A stretch of 64,000 bases of DNA from an uncultured Flavobacteriaceae bacterium (lineage in GTDB: Bacteria > Bacteroidota > Bacteroidia > Flavobacteriales > Flavobacteriaceae), in assembly GCA_947488345.1 (NCBI GenBank), contig CANKZQ010000005.1, positions 1 to 64,000 of the forward strand, written 5' to 3'. Positions 37,055 through 47,070 of this stretch are shown here, one piece after another. The position numbers and the translations under genes are program-made. A model generated the notes under the pieces. It saw nothing but the letters and a program-made list of their open reading frames with translations, was not told the origin of the DNA and made no database searches. Each line of letters starts with the position of its first letter. The stretch's first letter is position 1.

Positions 37055-37896
37055 CGAATAATTAAAACATCAGTTGGTAATTCAGTTAGAATATGCTCAA
37101 TATCATGTGGAAAAAGACGATCCCAAAAAGTAGTGTTGCTGGGTGCATTCATAATTAATAAATCGGCGCGAGCAACCTGCGCATAATGGCCAATTGAATA
37201 TCCTCGTTTTCCAAATATAGATTGGGTTTTTATCGTTATATGTTCTTTATATGTATTAGGAATCTCACTGACAATGCGTTGTACGCGAGAATCTTCTTTT
37301 CTTCTTAAGATTTCTTTAGCAATTGCCGCTCTCCGTAAAGATTTATCATCATCTACCTTTACTGCTACTTGCTTTTGACCTATTTCTTCTACAATGGTAA
37401 TTCTATTCGCGCCGAGTTGTTTGCTAATAAAAAAGGCTGAAGAGATTGTTTTTTTTGTTCTAGGATCTTGTAAGCCGTTTACAACAACATGCTCGCATGA
37501 AATGCGTTCAACCGAAGGTTTTATGAGAAGTAAAACCGAGCATTTTGCCTTTCTCGTGATTTTTCGCGCGATGGATCCTACGTAGTAGTTCACAAAATTT
37601 TCGCGTTGCAAAGCACCCAAAATCAATAAGTCGATTTTTTTTTCTTCGCTCGAAGAAAGAATGACATCGACAGGATTACCATCTTTAAAAACGAATTCAT
37701 ACTCTAGATTTTTAGCAATGAAAGGTGTTAGAAAAGTTTTTAATGTTTCTTCTTTTTCTGCAGATTTCTCGCCCACATGAATTAAAAATAGTTTCGCCTT
37801 GAGAAAAATCGAAAGCCGAGCAGCTTCATAAATATTAGCTTTTAGGTTTGGTGAAAAGGCAACACCAATACCTATATGATCGAATGGTTTTAGCAA
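37051..37896 (-). CDS. Universal stress protein, two tandem Usp domains
   Basis: The product has 281 residues. Domain 1 (about 3-140) ends with the ATP-loop-like segment ILGALQRENFVNYYVGSIARK; domain 2 (about 145-281) ends TDVLIIR and has a degenerate loop. The only in-frame start that keeps the first beta strand is a TTG at 37896: a stop lies six codons upstream and no ATG is available, so TTG initiation is likely. The gene overlaps the SulP transporter by 4 bp, suggesting that the Usp domains regulate or sense for it. It is divergent from the antiporter gene at 38020. Confidence 0.85.
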   Translation of the reverse strand: MLKPFDHIGIGVAFSPNLKANIYEAARLSIFLKAKLFLIHVGEKSAEKEETLKTFLTPFIAKNLEYEFVFKDGNPVDVILSSSEEKKIDLLILGALQRENFVNYYVGSIARKITRKAKCSVLLLIKPSVERISCEHVVVNGLQDPRTKKTISSAFFISKQLGANRITIVEEIGQKQVAVKVDDDKSLRRAAIAKEILRRKEDSRVQRIVSEIPNTYKEHITIKTQSIFGKRGYSIGHYAQVARADLLIMNAPSNTTFWDRLFPHDIEHILTELPTDVLIIR

Positions 37897-38019
37897 CGAG
37901 TTTGATTCAGGTTAAGCGTGTAAGATACTATTTTTTGGAAGAAGGCAAAATTTATAATGTACAATGAAAAATAATTGCTAACATCATTTAATTTAGTATT
38001 TTAACAGCAAAATTAACCA

Positions 38020-39843
38020 ATGTTAGAATTAGCGGGGATTATTATTTTAGGAATATTAGCACAATGGGTGGCTTGGAGATTAAAAATTCCGGCTATTTTA
38101 CCTTTAATTCTTATCGGATTACTTGTGGGTCCAATTGCCGCAGAATTTTTATCGGAAGATAAGACGAAGTGGATTGAGCCGATTTGGAATGGCAAAGAAG
38201 GGCTTTTCCCAGGAGAAGGGTTGTATTATTTTGTGTCGTTAGCGATCAGTATTATTTTATTTGAAGGAGGGCTCACCTTAAAAAGAAATGAAATCAAAAA
38301 TATTGGTCCGGTAATCACGAAGTTAATTACGCTCGGCTCAGCCGTAACTTTCTTTGCAGCTGGTTTTGCTGCGTATTATATATTTAATCTTAGTTGGGAA
38401 TTATCATTTCTTTTCTCAGGCTTAATTATTGTAACAGGGCCAACAGTTATTACCCCAATTCTTCGCAATATACCGTTGAAAAAGGATGTTTCCGCCGTAT
38501 TGAAATGGGAAGGAATTTTAATTGATCCTATAGGAGCCTTAGTGGCGGTTTTGGTATTTGAATTTATTAGTGTTGGCGGTGGCGGTGGCTTTACAAAAAC
38601 GGCACTGGTAGAATTTGGTAAAATACTATTATTTGGAATCACGTTCGGATTTACATTTGCACATGCCTTAATTTTTGCAATTAATAAACAGTTGATTCCT
38701 CATTATTTGTTGAATGTTGTCTCCTTATCAGTAGTATTATTGGTATTTGTGGAGTCTGAAATATTTGCTCATGAATCAGGTTTACTAGCAGTAGTAGTGA
38801 TGGGAATGGTGCTGGGTAATAGTAAGCTTCAAAGCTTAAAAGAATTACTGTATTTTAAAGAATCATTAAGTGTTTTATTAATATCAATTCTATTCATTTT
38901 ACTTGCGGCAAATATGAATTTAGAGGATCTTATGTTACTCTATTCTTGGAAAACTGTTGCACTGTTTGCCTTGGTTGTGTTTGTGATACGCCCAATGGCC
39001 GTTTTCTTGAGTGCGCGAGGTTCGAAACTAAAAGTTAACGAGAAATTATTTATAAGTTGGGTGGGGCCGCGTGGTATCGTGGCGGCTGGTATCGCGTCAC
39101 TTTTTGGGAGTAAATTGTTAAAACAAGGAGTTGAAGGTGCTGAATATATTACTCCATTAGTTTTTATGATCGTGTTAGGTACCGTTTTACTCAATGCAAC
39201 CACAGCGAGACTTTTTGCAAAAGTGGTCGGGGTATTTTTAGAAAAGTCTGAAGGGATTTTAATTGTTGGCGCTTCTGAATTGTCTCGTATTATCGCAGAG
39301 TATTTATCAAAAAATGATCGCCATGTGGTATTAATTGATAGTAATGAAGCCAATATTGGGAAAGCTAAAGAATTAGGATTAGAGGCTATTTCTGCGAATA
39401 TTTATTCAGAAACCTTAACGGATAATATAGAATTAAATGATATTGGTTATTTAATGGCCTTAACAGGAAATGGAGATATCAATAGTTATGTAATCGATAA
39501 ATTTAGAAATCAGTTTGGTGAAAATGGGAGTTTTAGATTGATTACACCTGAAGAAAAGGATGATAACCAAAACAATCCTATAGAAGGTTTATTTTCGCAT
39601 ACAGACGATTATACTAAGCTCAATGATATTGTAAGAGACTTTCCTACGATTCATGAAATAAAAGTAGACTCAAAGGAGGAATATGATGCACTTATCGAAA
39701 TCACGAAAAACGACAAAGATATTGTGCCTATTTTTATAAAAGATAAAGCAGGAATTCTCGAAATCATTCCTGCTTTTAATGAAGATGTTACGTTTGAGAA
39801 AGGCTCAAGTTTAGTGTATCTTGGTAAAGAAATTAACAAATAA
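38020..39843 (+). CDS. Cation:proton antiporter (CPA1/NhaP type) with TrkA-N regulatory domain
   Basis: The product has 607 residues. The N-terminal two thirds form about 12-13 membrane helices, with the FEGGLTLKR and EGILIDPIGALVA segments (the conserved Asp region) and WVGPRGIVAAGIA, typical of NhaP/KefB-like antiporters. A Rossmann-type TrkA-N domain (about 395-520, ILIVGASELSRIIAEYL) and a TrkA-C-like end follow, so nucleotide control is likely. It exchanges Na+ or K+ for H+. Its last 11 bp overlap the end of the convergent GH31 gene. Next to the Usp/SulP pair, it suggests an ion and pH homeostasis region. Confidence 0.9.
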   Translation: MLELAGIIILGILAQWVAWRLKIPAILPLILIGLLVGPIAAEFLSEDKTKWIEPIWNGKEGLFPGEGLYYFVSLAISIILFEGGLTLKRNEIKNIGPVITKLITLGSAVTFFAAGFAAYYIFNLSWELSFLFSGLIIVTGPTVITPILRNIPLKKDVSAVLKWEGILIDPIGALVAVLVFEFISVGGGGGFTKTALVEFGKILLFGITFGFTFAHALIFAINKQLIPHYLLNVVSLSVVLLVFVESEIFAHESGLLAVVVMGMVLGNSKLQSLKELLYFKESLSVLLISILFILLAANMNLEDLMLLYSWKTVALFALVVFVIRPMAVFLSARGSKLKVNEKLFISWVGPRGIVAAGIASLFGSKLLKQGVEGAEYITPLVFMIVLGTVLLNATTARLFAKVVGVFLEKSEGILIVGASELSRIIAEYLSKNDRHVVLIDSNEANIGKAKELGLEAISANIYSETLTDNIELNDIGYLMALTGNGDINSYVIDKFRNQFGENGSFRLITPEEKDDNQNNPIEGLFSHTDDYTKLNDIVRDFPTIHEIKVDSKEEYDALIEITKNDKDIVPIFIKDKAGILEIIPAFNEDVTFEKGSSLVYLGKEINK

Positions 39844-42235
39844 TATGTAATTCTGTAAAGTCTTTGTCAATAATTAACGTATTGTCTCCATTTACCTTCA
39901 CTTTTTCGAATAAAATCTCCTCATTGTCAATCTGAATTTTGGAAATCTTAAAAGGTAATCCGTGTAATTTTAATTTAAAAGTTTTATAATCAGTGATGAA
40001 TTTACCTGATTTATGTTGTTGTATAATCAACTCTTTTTCTTTTCCAACTAATTTGAAGGTGCGAAGACTATAGCGACCTTTTGTATAGTCATATCCGTCA
40101 TGAGCGTCATCAAATAATTGAGAGCTTTCTTTTCCTTTTTTATAGTAAACCTCGAGGGTTATCTCTTCAATTTTCTTTTCACCAACGTATTGTTGTACTG
40201 GATATTTCGGAATGATGGCTCCTTCTTTAACAAACAAAGGAACACTATCTATATCAGCATCAACCCACATTTCTTTGCCTCCTTTTACCAACTCGTCGGT
40301 CCAATAGTTAAACCAATTTCCTCTTGGAATATACATTCTCCGACCTTTTGCATTGGGTTCTTGTATTGGGCATACTAATATTTTATCGCCAAATACAAAT
40401 TCATCTGTTCTATAATGTGTATGTACATCTTCTTGATCGTACATCACCAAAGATTTAAGCAACGGTGTGCCCTCTTGAATACAATGCCAAAACGCAGTAT
40501 ATAAATAGGGTAATAGTTGATAACGGAGTTCAATAAACTTTCTAACAACGTCTGTTATACCATCATCGAACGCCCACGGTTCTTGATCGCCATGATCTCC
40601 AGATGAATGTGTTCTACAAAAAGGATGAAATACCCCTAGTTGAATCCAGCGTGCATATAATTCGCCATCGGGTTGTTCGGCAAAACCGCCAATATCACTT
40701 CCTGCAAAAGAAAAGCCCGACATTGCCATACGCTGAGCTTGTACATTTGCAATCCATAAATGCTCCCATGTAGCGACGTTATCTCCAGTCCAAGTTGATG
40801 TATATCGCTGCGTACCAGAATACGCTGCTCGCGTAATTACGAATGGGCGTTTCGGATAGGTAAATTTCTTTACACCGTGATAGGTGGCTCGGGCCATTTG
40901 CATCCCATAAACATTATGTGCTTTTCTATGACTTGAAGGGTTTCCTTCATAATCGTGGCGTACATCATCAGGGAAGGTTTTATTTGGCACATCCATAACC
41001 GCGGGTTCATTCATATCGTTCCAAACTCCCTTTACACCTATATCTTCGATTAATTCTTTAAACAGTCCAGACCACCAATCCCGAACTTCTGGTTTCGTAA
41101 AATCGGGGAAATAACATTCACCAGGCCATACTTTTCCTTTCATATAAGGGCCATCTGCTCTTTTACAGAAATAGTCGTTTTTTATACCTTCTTGATATAC
41201 CGAATAATCTTTGTCAACTTTGATTCCTGGATCGATTATAACAACGGTTTTAAAACCATCATCAGCCAATTCTTTGACCATTTTTTTAGGATCTGGGAAA
41301 TATTCTTTGCTCCAAGTGAAGCATCTAAAGCCTTCCATATAATCGATGTCTAAATAAATGGCATCACATGGAATCTTCAAATCGCGAAACTTTTGAGTGA
41401 TTTGCTTTACTTTGTTTTCAGGATAGTAACTCCATTTACATTGATGATACCCTAGCGCCCATAAAGGTGGCATTTGATGAGGTTTACCCGTCAAATCGGT
41501 ATAGTTTACAACTACATCTTCTACTTTAGGACCATATATAAAGTAATAATTCATTTCACCACCCTGAGCCCAAAAACTGGTGACATTTCTTCTTTCACTT
41601 GCAAAATCAAAGAAAGATCTAAATGTATTGTCAAAAAATATACCGTACGCTTTTGAATTATGCAATCCCGTGTAAAACGGAATGGCTTTGTATAAGGGGT
41701 CCGTTCCTTTCCCATACGCATAAGAATCGGTTACCCAATTTTCGAGACGTTTTCCTTTTAGATTTAAATGAACAGGCTTATCTCCAAGGCCGTAATAGCT
41801 TTCTCCATCATGAGAGACTTTGCTCATTTTTACAATATCACCACCGTACTCATAACTTTCTTCCCAATGAAAACCTAATTCATCTTTATTGATTAATGAG
41901 TTGTCCTTGGCATCATACATCGATACTTTTAAATCTGCTTTGTTGATGGTGCAAATAAGTTTCGCGGTGACAATGCGATACTGTTCTTTCTCTTCTTTAA
42001 TTTCGAGTTTGTTATAGCCAGTACTTGCATATTTAGTGATAGCATATGAAAAGTCTTTCTTAAAATTACCTGTAGTGCTGTATCTAAAACGAAAAACGCT
42101 GTCTCTTACTACTTTTACTTGTAAGATAACATCATTTTCAGTAGAAAAATGTAAGGTATCTACATCTTTTTTAAACCCTGTAATCTTTGAGGGGAACAAA
42201 TTTCCCTTATGTTCTAATTCAGTATTTGTAATCAT
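39833..42235 (-). CDS. Glycoside hydrolase family 31 alpha-glucosidase
   Basis: The product has 800 residues with no signal peptide, so it is probably cytoplasmic. The GH31 layout is complete: N-terminal beta-sandwich, (beta/alpha)8 barrel and C-terminal sandwich. The nucleophile is Asp407 in VWNDMNEPA and the acid/base is Asp485 in WTGDNVATW. GH31 enzymes release alpha-glucose from maltodextrins or related glucosides. It lies 148 bp downstream of the glycogen branching enzyme gene in the same direction, so a role in glycogen or maltodextrin turnover is a reasonable inference. It overlaps the convergent antiporter gene by 11 bp at its 3' end. Confidence 0.94.
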   Translation of the reverse strand: MITNTELEHKGNLFPSKITGFKKDVDTLHFSTENDVILQVKVVRDSVFRFRYSTTGNFKKDFSYAITKYASTGYNKLEIKEEKEQYRIVTAKLICTINKADLKVSMYDAKDNSLINKDELGFHWEESYEYGGDIVKMSKVSHDGESYYGLGDKPVHLNLKGKRLENWVTDSYAYGKGTDPLYKAIPFYTGLHNSKAYGIFFDNTFRSFFDFASERRNVTSFWAQGGEMNYYFIYGPKVEDVVVNYTDLTGKPHQMPPLWALGYHQCKWSYYPENKVKQITQKFRDLKIPCDAIYLDIDYMEGFRCFTWSKEYFPDPKKMVKELADDGFKTVVIIDPGIKVDKDYSVYQEGIKNDYFCKRADGPYMKGKVWPGECYFPDFTKPEVRDWWSGLFKELIEDIGVKGVWNDMNEPAVMDVPNKTFPDDVRHDYEGNPSSHRKAHNVYGMQMARATYHGVKKFTYPKRPFVITRAAYSGTQRYTSTWTGDNVATWEHLWIANVQAQRMAMSGFSFAGSDIGGFAEQPDGELYARWIQLGVFHPFCRTHSSGDHGDQEPWAFDDGITDVVRKFIELRYQLLPYLYTAFWHCIQEGTPLLKSLVMYDQEDVHTHYRTDEFVFGDKILVCPIQEPNAKGRRMYIPRGNWFNYWTDELVKGGKEMWVDADIDSVPLFVKEGAIIPKYPVQQYVGEKKIEEITLEVYYKKGKESSQLFDDAHDGYDYTKGRYSLRTFKLVGKEKELIIQQHKSGKFITDYKTFKLKLHGLPFKISKIQIDNEEILFEKVKVNGDNTLIIDKDFTELHIIC

Positions 42236-42255
42236 AAAACTCGAGTTAGTCTAAC

Positions 42256-42352
42256 AAAAAAACGCAAAATTTAGGTAGGTTGCACATGTGTTAAAAAGAT
42301 TTATTAACTACAACGTTTGAAATGCGTTTTTTTACCGATTTCGTAAAAAACG
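42256..42352. repeat. Overlapping inverted repeats between glgB and the GH31 gene
   Basis: AAAAAAACGCA (42256-42266) is perfectly complementary to TGCGTTTTTTT (42323-42333). The latter can instead pair with GTAAAAAACG (42343-42352) just to its right. The two foldings exclude each other. The stretch has no gene and could be a processing or attenuation site between glgB and the GH31 gene. Confidence 0.45.
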
Positions 42353-42383
42353 TTGCTAATACTGAGAGAACCATATTTTTGAA

Positions 42384-44291
42384 TTATTTATATTTAAAAG
42401 CGACCATTCCTAACGGAGGAATTTTTATTTCAGCAGATTGTTTTCTAAACTGCCAAGTTTCTTTTTCTGAATTCAACGTGTTGTTTTTGATGCTGCCAGT
42501 GCCATTATATTTTTTCAAATCACTATTAAAAACTTCTTTGAGTTTACCCATTTTGGGTAAGCCAATTCGATAATTTTCTCTTGGTACAGGCGTCATATTA
42601 CAAGCGATAATCAAATCATCCGTTGTTTTATTGCCTCTACGGATATATACAAGCACCGAATTTTCGGCGTCGTTATAATCTATCCATTCAAAGCCTTCAT
42701 TTGAAAATTGCTTTTCGAAGAGTGCGGGTTGTTTTTTATAGAAAACGTTTAAGTCTTTAACCAAGGTTTGTAAGCCTTTATGCACATCATATTGCAATAA
42801 ATGCCAATCTAAGCTTTGTTGGAAATTCCATTCTTCACTTTGTCCGAACTCTGCTCCTTGAAATAATAAATTCGTTCCTGGATGCGTAAACATATAGCCA
42901 TACAGCAAGCGTAGATTTGCAAATTGTTGCCACTCATCTCCAGGCATTTTTCGAAGCATTGAGTTTTTCCCATAAACAACTTCGTCGTGAGATAATGGTA
43001 ACATAAAGTTCTCGGTAAAAGCATATGTCATGGAGAACGTTAGGTCGTTTTGATGATGTTTTCGATAAACAGCTTCCTTAGAGAAGTATTGCAAGGTGTC
43101 ATGCATCCAACCCATCATCCATTTCATTCCAAATCCCAATCCGCCAATAGAAGTTGGCTTCGACACCATCGGAAATGATGTTGATTCTTCAGCAATAGTT
43201 TGCACGTCTGGAAAAGTACTATAAACGGCTTCATTCATTTCTTTCATAAAGGCAATAGCCTCTAAGTTTTCTCTACCTCCAAATTGATTTGGCTCCCATT
43301 CACCTTCCTCACGAGAATAGTCTAAAAACAACATAGAAGCAACGGCATCAACGCGCAAGCCATCGGCATGGTATTGGTCGAGCCAAAATAGTGCGTTACT
43401 TATTAAAAAAGATTTTACTTCATTGCGGCCATAATTAAAAATTAGGCTTTTCCAATCAGGGTGAAAGCCTTTTCTTCTGTCGGGATGTTCATATACACAA
43501 GAGCCATCGAAAAAGCCTAAACCATGAGCGTCTTCCGGAAAATGAGAAGGAACCCAATCTAAAATAATGCCAATATCATTTTGATGAAGTTTGTCTACTA
43601 ATAATTTAAATTCTTCAGGATATCCGAATCGAGAAGTAGGGGCAAAATATCCGGTTAACTGATATCCCCAAGAAGGATCATATGGATACTCCATCACGGG
43701 CATCAATTCGACATGGGTGAAATTCATTTCTTTCACATAAGAAACTAATTCATCGGCCAGTTCAACATATGATAAAAATCGACCCTCTTCAACATGCTTT
43801 TTCCAAGACCCTAAATGCACTTCATACACTGAATATGGTGCATTCAAGGCATTATGTTTCTTGCGCTTTTTCATCCATTTGGCATCTTTCCAAGTATAAG
43901 AATCATCCCATACAATGGATGCTGTTTTTGGCGGATGCTCACAGCGTCTGGCATATGGATCTGCTTTTTCGGTGACAACGTCATTATTGCTGCTTTGAAT
44001 ATGATATTTGTAAACACTTCCCTTACCAACATTTGGAATAAAACCTTCCCAAATACCACTCTCATCCCATCTCACATGGAGCTTGTGTTCACCTGCCTTC
44101 CAAAAATTAAAATCACCAATCACTGAGACCGCTTGAGCACTCGGTGCCCAAACGGCGAAATAAGTGCCTTCATCGTTATTTAGTGTTAAAATATGAGATC
44201 CGAACTTTTCGTAGAGTTTATAATGCTTTCCAGCTTTGAAAAGATCGATATCAAAATCGGTAAATAGACTATGGGGAATAACTTCTGCCAT
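42384..44291 (-). CDS. glgB: 1,4-alpha-glucan branching enzyme
   Basis: The product has 635 residues. It transfers alpha-1,4 glucan segments to make alpha-1,6 branches in glycogen. A CBM48 domain (about 30-125, GTYFAVWAPSAQAVSVIGDF) precedes the GH13 barrel with nucleophile Asp315 in GLRVDAVASM and acid Glu368 in IAEEST, and the LPLSHDEVV motif. It lacks the extra N-terminal domain found in the longest branching enzymes, and its length fits the short bacterial type. It is the third gene of a glgA-glgC-glgB operon, with 9 bp to glgC. Confidence 0.97.
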   Translation of the reverse strand: MAEVIPHSLFTDFDIDLFKAGKHYKLYEKFGSHILTLNNDEGTYFAVWAPSAQAVSVIGDFNFWKAGEHKLHVRWDESGIWEGFIPNVGKGSVYKYHIQSSNNDVVTEKADPYARRCEHPPKTASIVWDDSYTWKDAKWMKKRKKHNALNAPYSVYEVHLGSWKKHVEEGRFLSYVELADELVSYVKEMNFTHVELMPVMEYPYDPSWGYQLTGYFAPTSRFGYPEEFKLLVDKLHQNDIGIILDWVPSHFPEDAHGLGFFDGSCVYEHPDRRKGFHPDWKSLIFNYGRNEVKSFLISNALFWLDQYHADGLRVDAVASMLFLDYSREEGEWEPNQFGGRENLEAIAFMKEMNEAVYSTFPDVQTIAEESTSFPMVSKPTSIGGLGFGMKWMMGWMHDTLQYFSKEAVYRKHHQNDLTFSMTYAFTENFMLPLSHDEVVYGKNSMLRKMPGDEWQQFANLRLLYGYMFTHPGTNLLFQGAEFGQSEEWNFQQSLDWHLLQYDVHKGLQTLVKDLNVFYKKQPALFEKQFSNEGFEWIDYNDAENSVLVYIRRGNKTTDDLIIACNMTPVPRENYRIGLPKMGKLKEVFNSDLKKYNGTGSIKNNTLNSEKETWQFRKQSAEIKIPPLGMVAFKYK

Positions 44292-44300
44292 TTATGTTTT

Positions 44301-45566
44301 TTAGTTAATCACTGTTCCTTTTGGGATAGTTGCGTCTTTTTTTACCACTACGATTCCATCTTTTATAAAGTAACTGTCCGTTTCTTTATCTTCTAAATGT
44401 TTCCCTCCTTCTATCCGAACATCATCTCCAATTCTACAGTTTTTATCAATAATACAGTTGTTTATATAGCATCTATCTCCGATACCTAAAAGATTGTCAA
44501 TATGATTGTTTTCTATATCGTTTAAAGATTCGTAATAATCATTTCCCATCATATATGTCTTTTCTATGGTAGAATCTTTACCAATTCTTGAACGGATACC
44601 AATCACACTTTTTTCAATTTTATCTGCATGAATAATGCAGCCATCTGCAATCACCGATTTATTCACAACAGTTCCTGAAAACTTTGATGTTGGTAAAATT
44701 CTCGCTCTTGTATATACTCGGTTGTCATCGTATAAATTAAACTTCGGGATATCATCCGTCAACCCTAAATTTGCTTCAAAGAAAGATTCTATAGTCCCGA
44801 TATCTGTCCAATACCCTTCATATTGATAACTTAGGGTTTTATGTTTATGGATGGATTGAGGAATAATTTCTTTTCCAAAATCAATGGTGTCTGGGTTATC
44901 CATTAATTGTATCAGCAGATCTCTATTGAAAATATAAATCCCCATGGAGGCAAGGTAATTTCTACCTTCAGCTTTCATTTCATCTCCTACTTCTGATGTC
45001 CAATCTGGTAAGAGTTCTGCTGCTGGCTTTTCAATAAAAGAAGTAATGATATTATCATTATTCGTTTTTAGGAGTCCAAAACCGGTTGCATCTTTCGCAT
45101 TTACAGGATAGGTGGCAATGGTTATTTCTGCATCACTCTCCTTGTGTTTTTTTATCATATCCTCTAAGTCCATATTATACAACTGATCTCCAGATAGTAT
45201 CAAGGCATAATCAAAATCATTACGTAAAAAATGGTGCATACTTTGTCGCACAGCATCGGCAGTTCCTTGAAACCATTTATCGCTTTGCATGGTTTGTTCT
45301 GCCGCTAAAACATCTACAAAAGCAGAACTAAAAAAACTAAAGTGATAGGTGTTTTTTATGTGCTGGTTTAAGGAAGCAGAGTTGAACTGTGTTAACACGT
45401 ACATACGTTTGATGTTAGAATTAATACAGTTCGAAATAGGAATATCAACAAGTCTATATTTACCCGCAATTGGCACAGCTGGTTTCGATCTATCAGCCGT
45501 TAGAGGATATAATCTAGACCCTTGGCCCCCTCCTAAAATAATTGATAATACACTTTCGTTGATCAT
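44301..45566 (-). CDS. glgC: Glucose-1-phosphate adenylyltransferase
   Basis: The product has 421 residues. It makes ADP-glucose from glucose-1-phosphate and ATP, the committed step of glycogen synthesis. The nucleotidyltransferase start LGGGQGSRLYPLTADRSKPA, the KYRLVDIPISNC segment and the SGDQLYNMD metal site are present. A left-handed beta-helix with hexapeptide repeats fills the C-terminal third. It lies 5 bp after glgA and 9 bp before glgB, so the three are co-transcribed. Confidence 0.97.
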   Translation of the reverse strand: MINESVLSIILGGGQGSRLYPLTADRSKPAVPIAGKYRLVDIPISNCINSNIKRMYVLTQFNSASLNQHIKNTYHFSFFSSAFVDVLAAEQTMQSDKWFQGTADAVRQSMHHFLRNDFDYALILSGDQLYNMDLEDMIKKHKESDAEITIATYPVNAKDATGFGLLKTNNDNIITSFIEKPAAELLPDWTSEVGDEMKAEGRNYLASMGIYIFNRDLLIQLMDNPDTIDFGKEIIPQSIHKHKTLSYQYEGYWTDIGTIESFFEANLGLTDDIPKFNLYDDNRVYTRARILPTSKFSGTVVNKSVIADGCIIHADKIEKSVIGIRSRIGKDSTIEKTYMMGNDYYESLNDIENNHIDNLLGIGDRCYINNCIIDKNCRIGDDVRIEGGKHLEDKETDSYFIKDGIVVVKKDATIPKGTVIN

Positions 45567-45571
45567 AATTT

Positions 45572-46975
45572 TTAATTTAATGTGTTATATAAATGGATAT
45601 ACGCTTGCGCGGAAGCATCCCAAGAATGGTCTATTTGCATGATTAAGGTACGCATTTTTTTAAATGTCGGTTGGTTCTGATAGAAGTTTGTGGCCCGTTC
45701 AATAGCGTGGCAAACTTGTTCTACTGAAGCTTCGTGATGCACAAATCCGAAGCCTTTTTCTGAAATATCAATAACGGTATCTTTCAAGCCCCCAATATTA
45801 TGTACAATAGGAATGGTACCATAGCGTAAGGCGTATAGTTGATTCAAACCGCAAGGCTCTACTCTAGAGGGCATCAATAAAAAGTCGGCACCTGCATAGA
45901 TGATATGCGACAATTTTTCGTCATAACCAATATAGGCATTATATGCGCCTTTATGTTTGCTTTTTAGATCTTCTAAACCTTGTTCGATATCATCATGTCC
46001 AGAACCCAATAGTAAGATTGAAATGTCATTTTTTTGTAAAGAAATATCGAATATCTGAGGAAATAAATCGGCTCCTTTTTCACCAACCAATCTTCCTATA
46101 AATGCAAAAAGGGGTTTATTAATATCGAGATTAAATTCATCACACAACCATTTTTTATTCGCTTTTCTTCCAGATACAATGCTCTTTCTAGAAAAGGTCT
46201 TTATAAGATATGCATCCGTTTCCGGGTTCCAAACATGGCTGTCAATTCCGTTCAAAATTCCAGAACATTTGGCGGTTTCATGGCTGAGTAGACTTTCCAA
46301 ACCGTTTGCATTTCTTTTGAGTTCTTCCATGTAGCTTGGAGAGACAGTGGTTACTCGCCAAGCACATTTGATGGCTGCAGCCAACGGATTAACCGAGTTG
46401 TCCCAATCTAACACACCGATATGTTCCATATCGAATGCTGGAATCAAACTTATTTTATCGTGTGAAAACCAACCTTGGTATTGGGCATTGTGTATTGTCA
46501 ATACTGTGGGTATTTTATTGAGCATATGATATTTGTGCGCATAGTACATCATAAAGGGTACTAAACCCGTATGGTGGTCATGACAATGAACAATCGTTGG
46601 TTTATGCTCTAATTGTGCAACCCAATCTAGGGCCGCTATTTGAAATGCTAAAAAACGATCGGTGTCATCGTATGAATACACATAATCTTTAAATAACAAC
46701 TCGGGAACATCTACAAAAAATATGTCAAAGCCCAAGTCGTTTTCCGTTAAGGATAAAATCTTGAAATCAATAATTGCATCTCCAAGATGAATGGAGGATT
46801 CGAAAATAGTTTTGAATGAATGTTGTTTTGTGAAGACATTATCATAGAAAGGCATGATAACACTGCTTTCGACACCAAGTTTATTTTGGTATTTTGGGAG
46901 TGACCCTACAACATCGGCCAGGCCTCCAACTTTGGCAATAGGGTAACATTCGGCAGTGAAATGTAAGACGTTCAT
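45572..46975 (-). CDS. glgA: Glycogen synthase (ADP-glucose, GT5)
   Basis: The product has 467 residues. It extends alpha-1,4 glucan with ADP-glucose. The N-terminal KVGGLADV motif (15-22) that binds ADP-glucose, the second-domain FIGRLVGEKGADL segment and the catalytic LMPSRVEPCGLNQLYALRYG region show the GT-B fold of family GT5. It is the first gene of the glycogen operon, 95 bp downstream of lepA in the same direction. No terminator stronger than a 5-bp stem lies between the two, so some read-through from lepA is possible. Confidence 0.96.
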   Translation of the reverse strand: MNVLHFTAECYPIAKVGGLADVVGSLPKYQNKLGVESSVIMPFYDNVFTKQHSFKTIFESSIHLGDAIIDFKILSLTENDLGFDIFFVDVPELLFKDYVYSYDDTDRFLAFQIAALDWVAQLEHKPTIVHCHDHHTGLVPFMMYYAHKYHMLNKIPTVLTIHNAQYQGWFSHDKISLIPAFDMEHIGVLDWDNSVNPLAAAIKCAWRVTTVSPSYMEELKRNANGLESLLSHETAKCSGILNGIDSHVWNPETDAYLIKTFSRKSIVSGRKANKKWLCDEFNLDINKPLFAFIGRLVGEKGADLFPQIFDISLQKNDISILLLGSGHDDIEQGLEDLKSKHKGAYNAYIGYDEKLSHIIYAGADFLLMPSRVEPCGLNQLYALRYGTIPIVHNIGGLKDTVIDISEKGFGFVHHEASVEQVCHAIERATNFYQNQPTFKKMRTLIMQIDHSWDASAQAYIHLYNTLN

Positions 46976-47070
46976 CGATACAGATTATAAGTCCTATAAA
47001 GCTACAAAATGTTTTGATGCTAGGCTTTAAAGAAGTGTTATTTCTAAGATAACGTTTTCGAAGCAAACAT

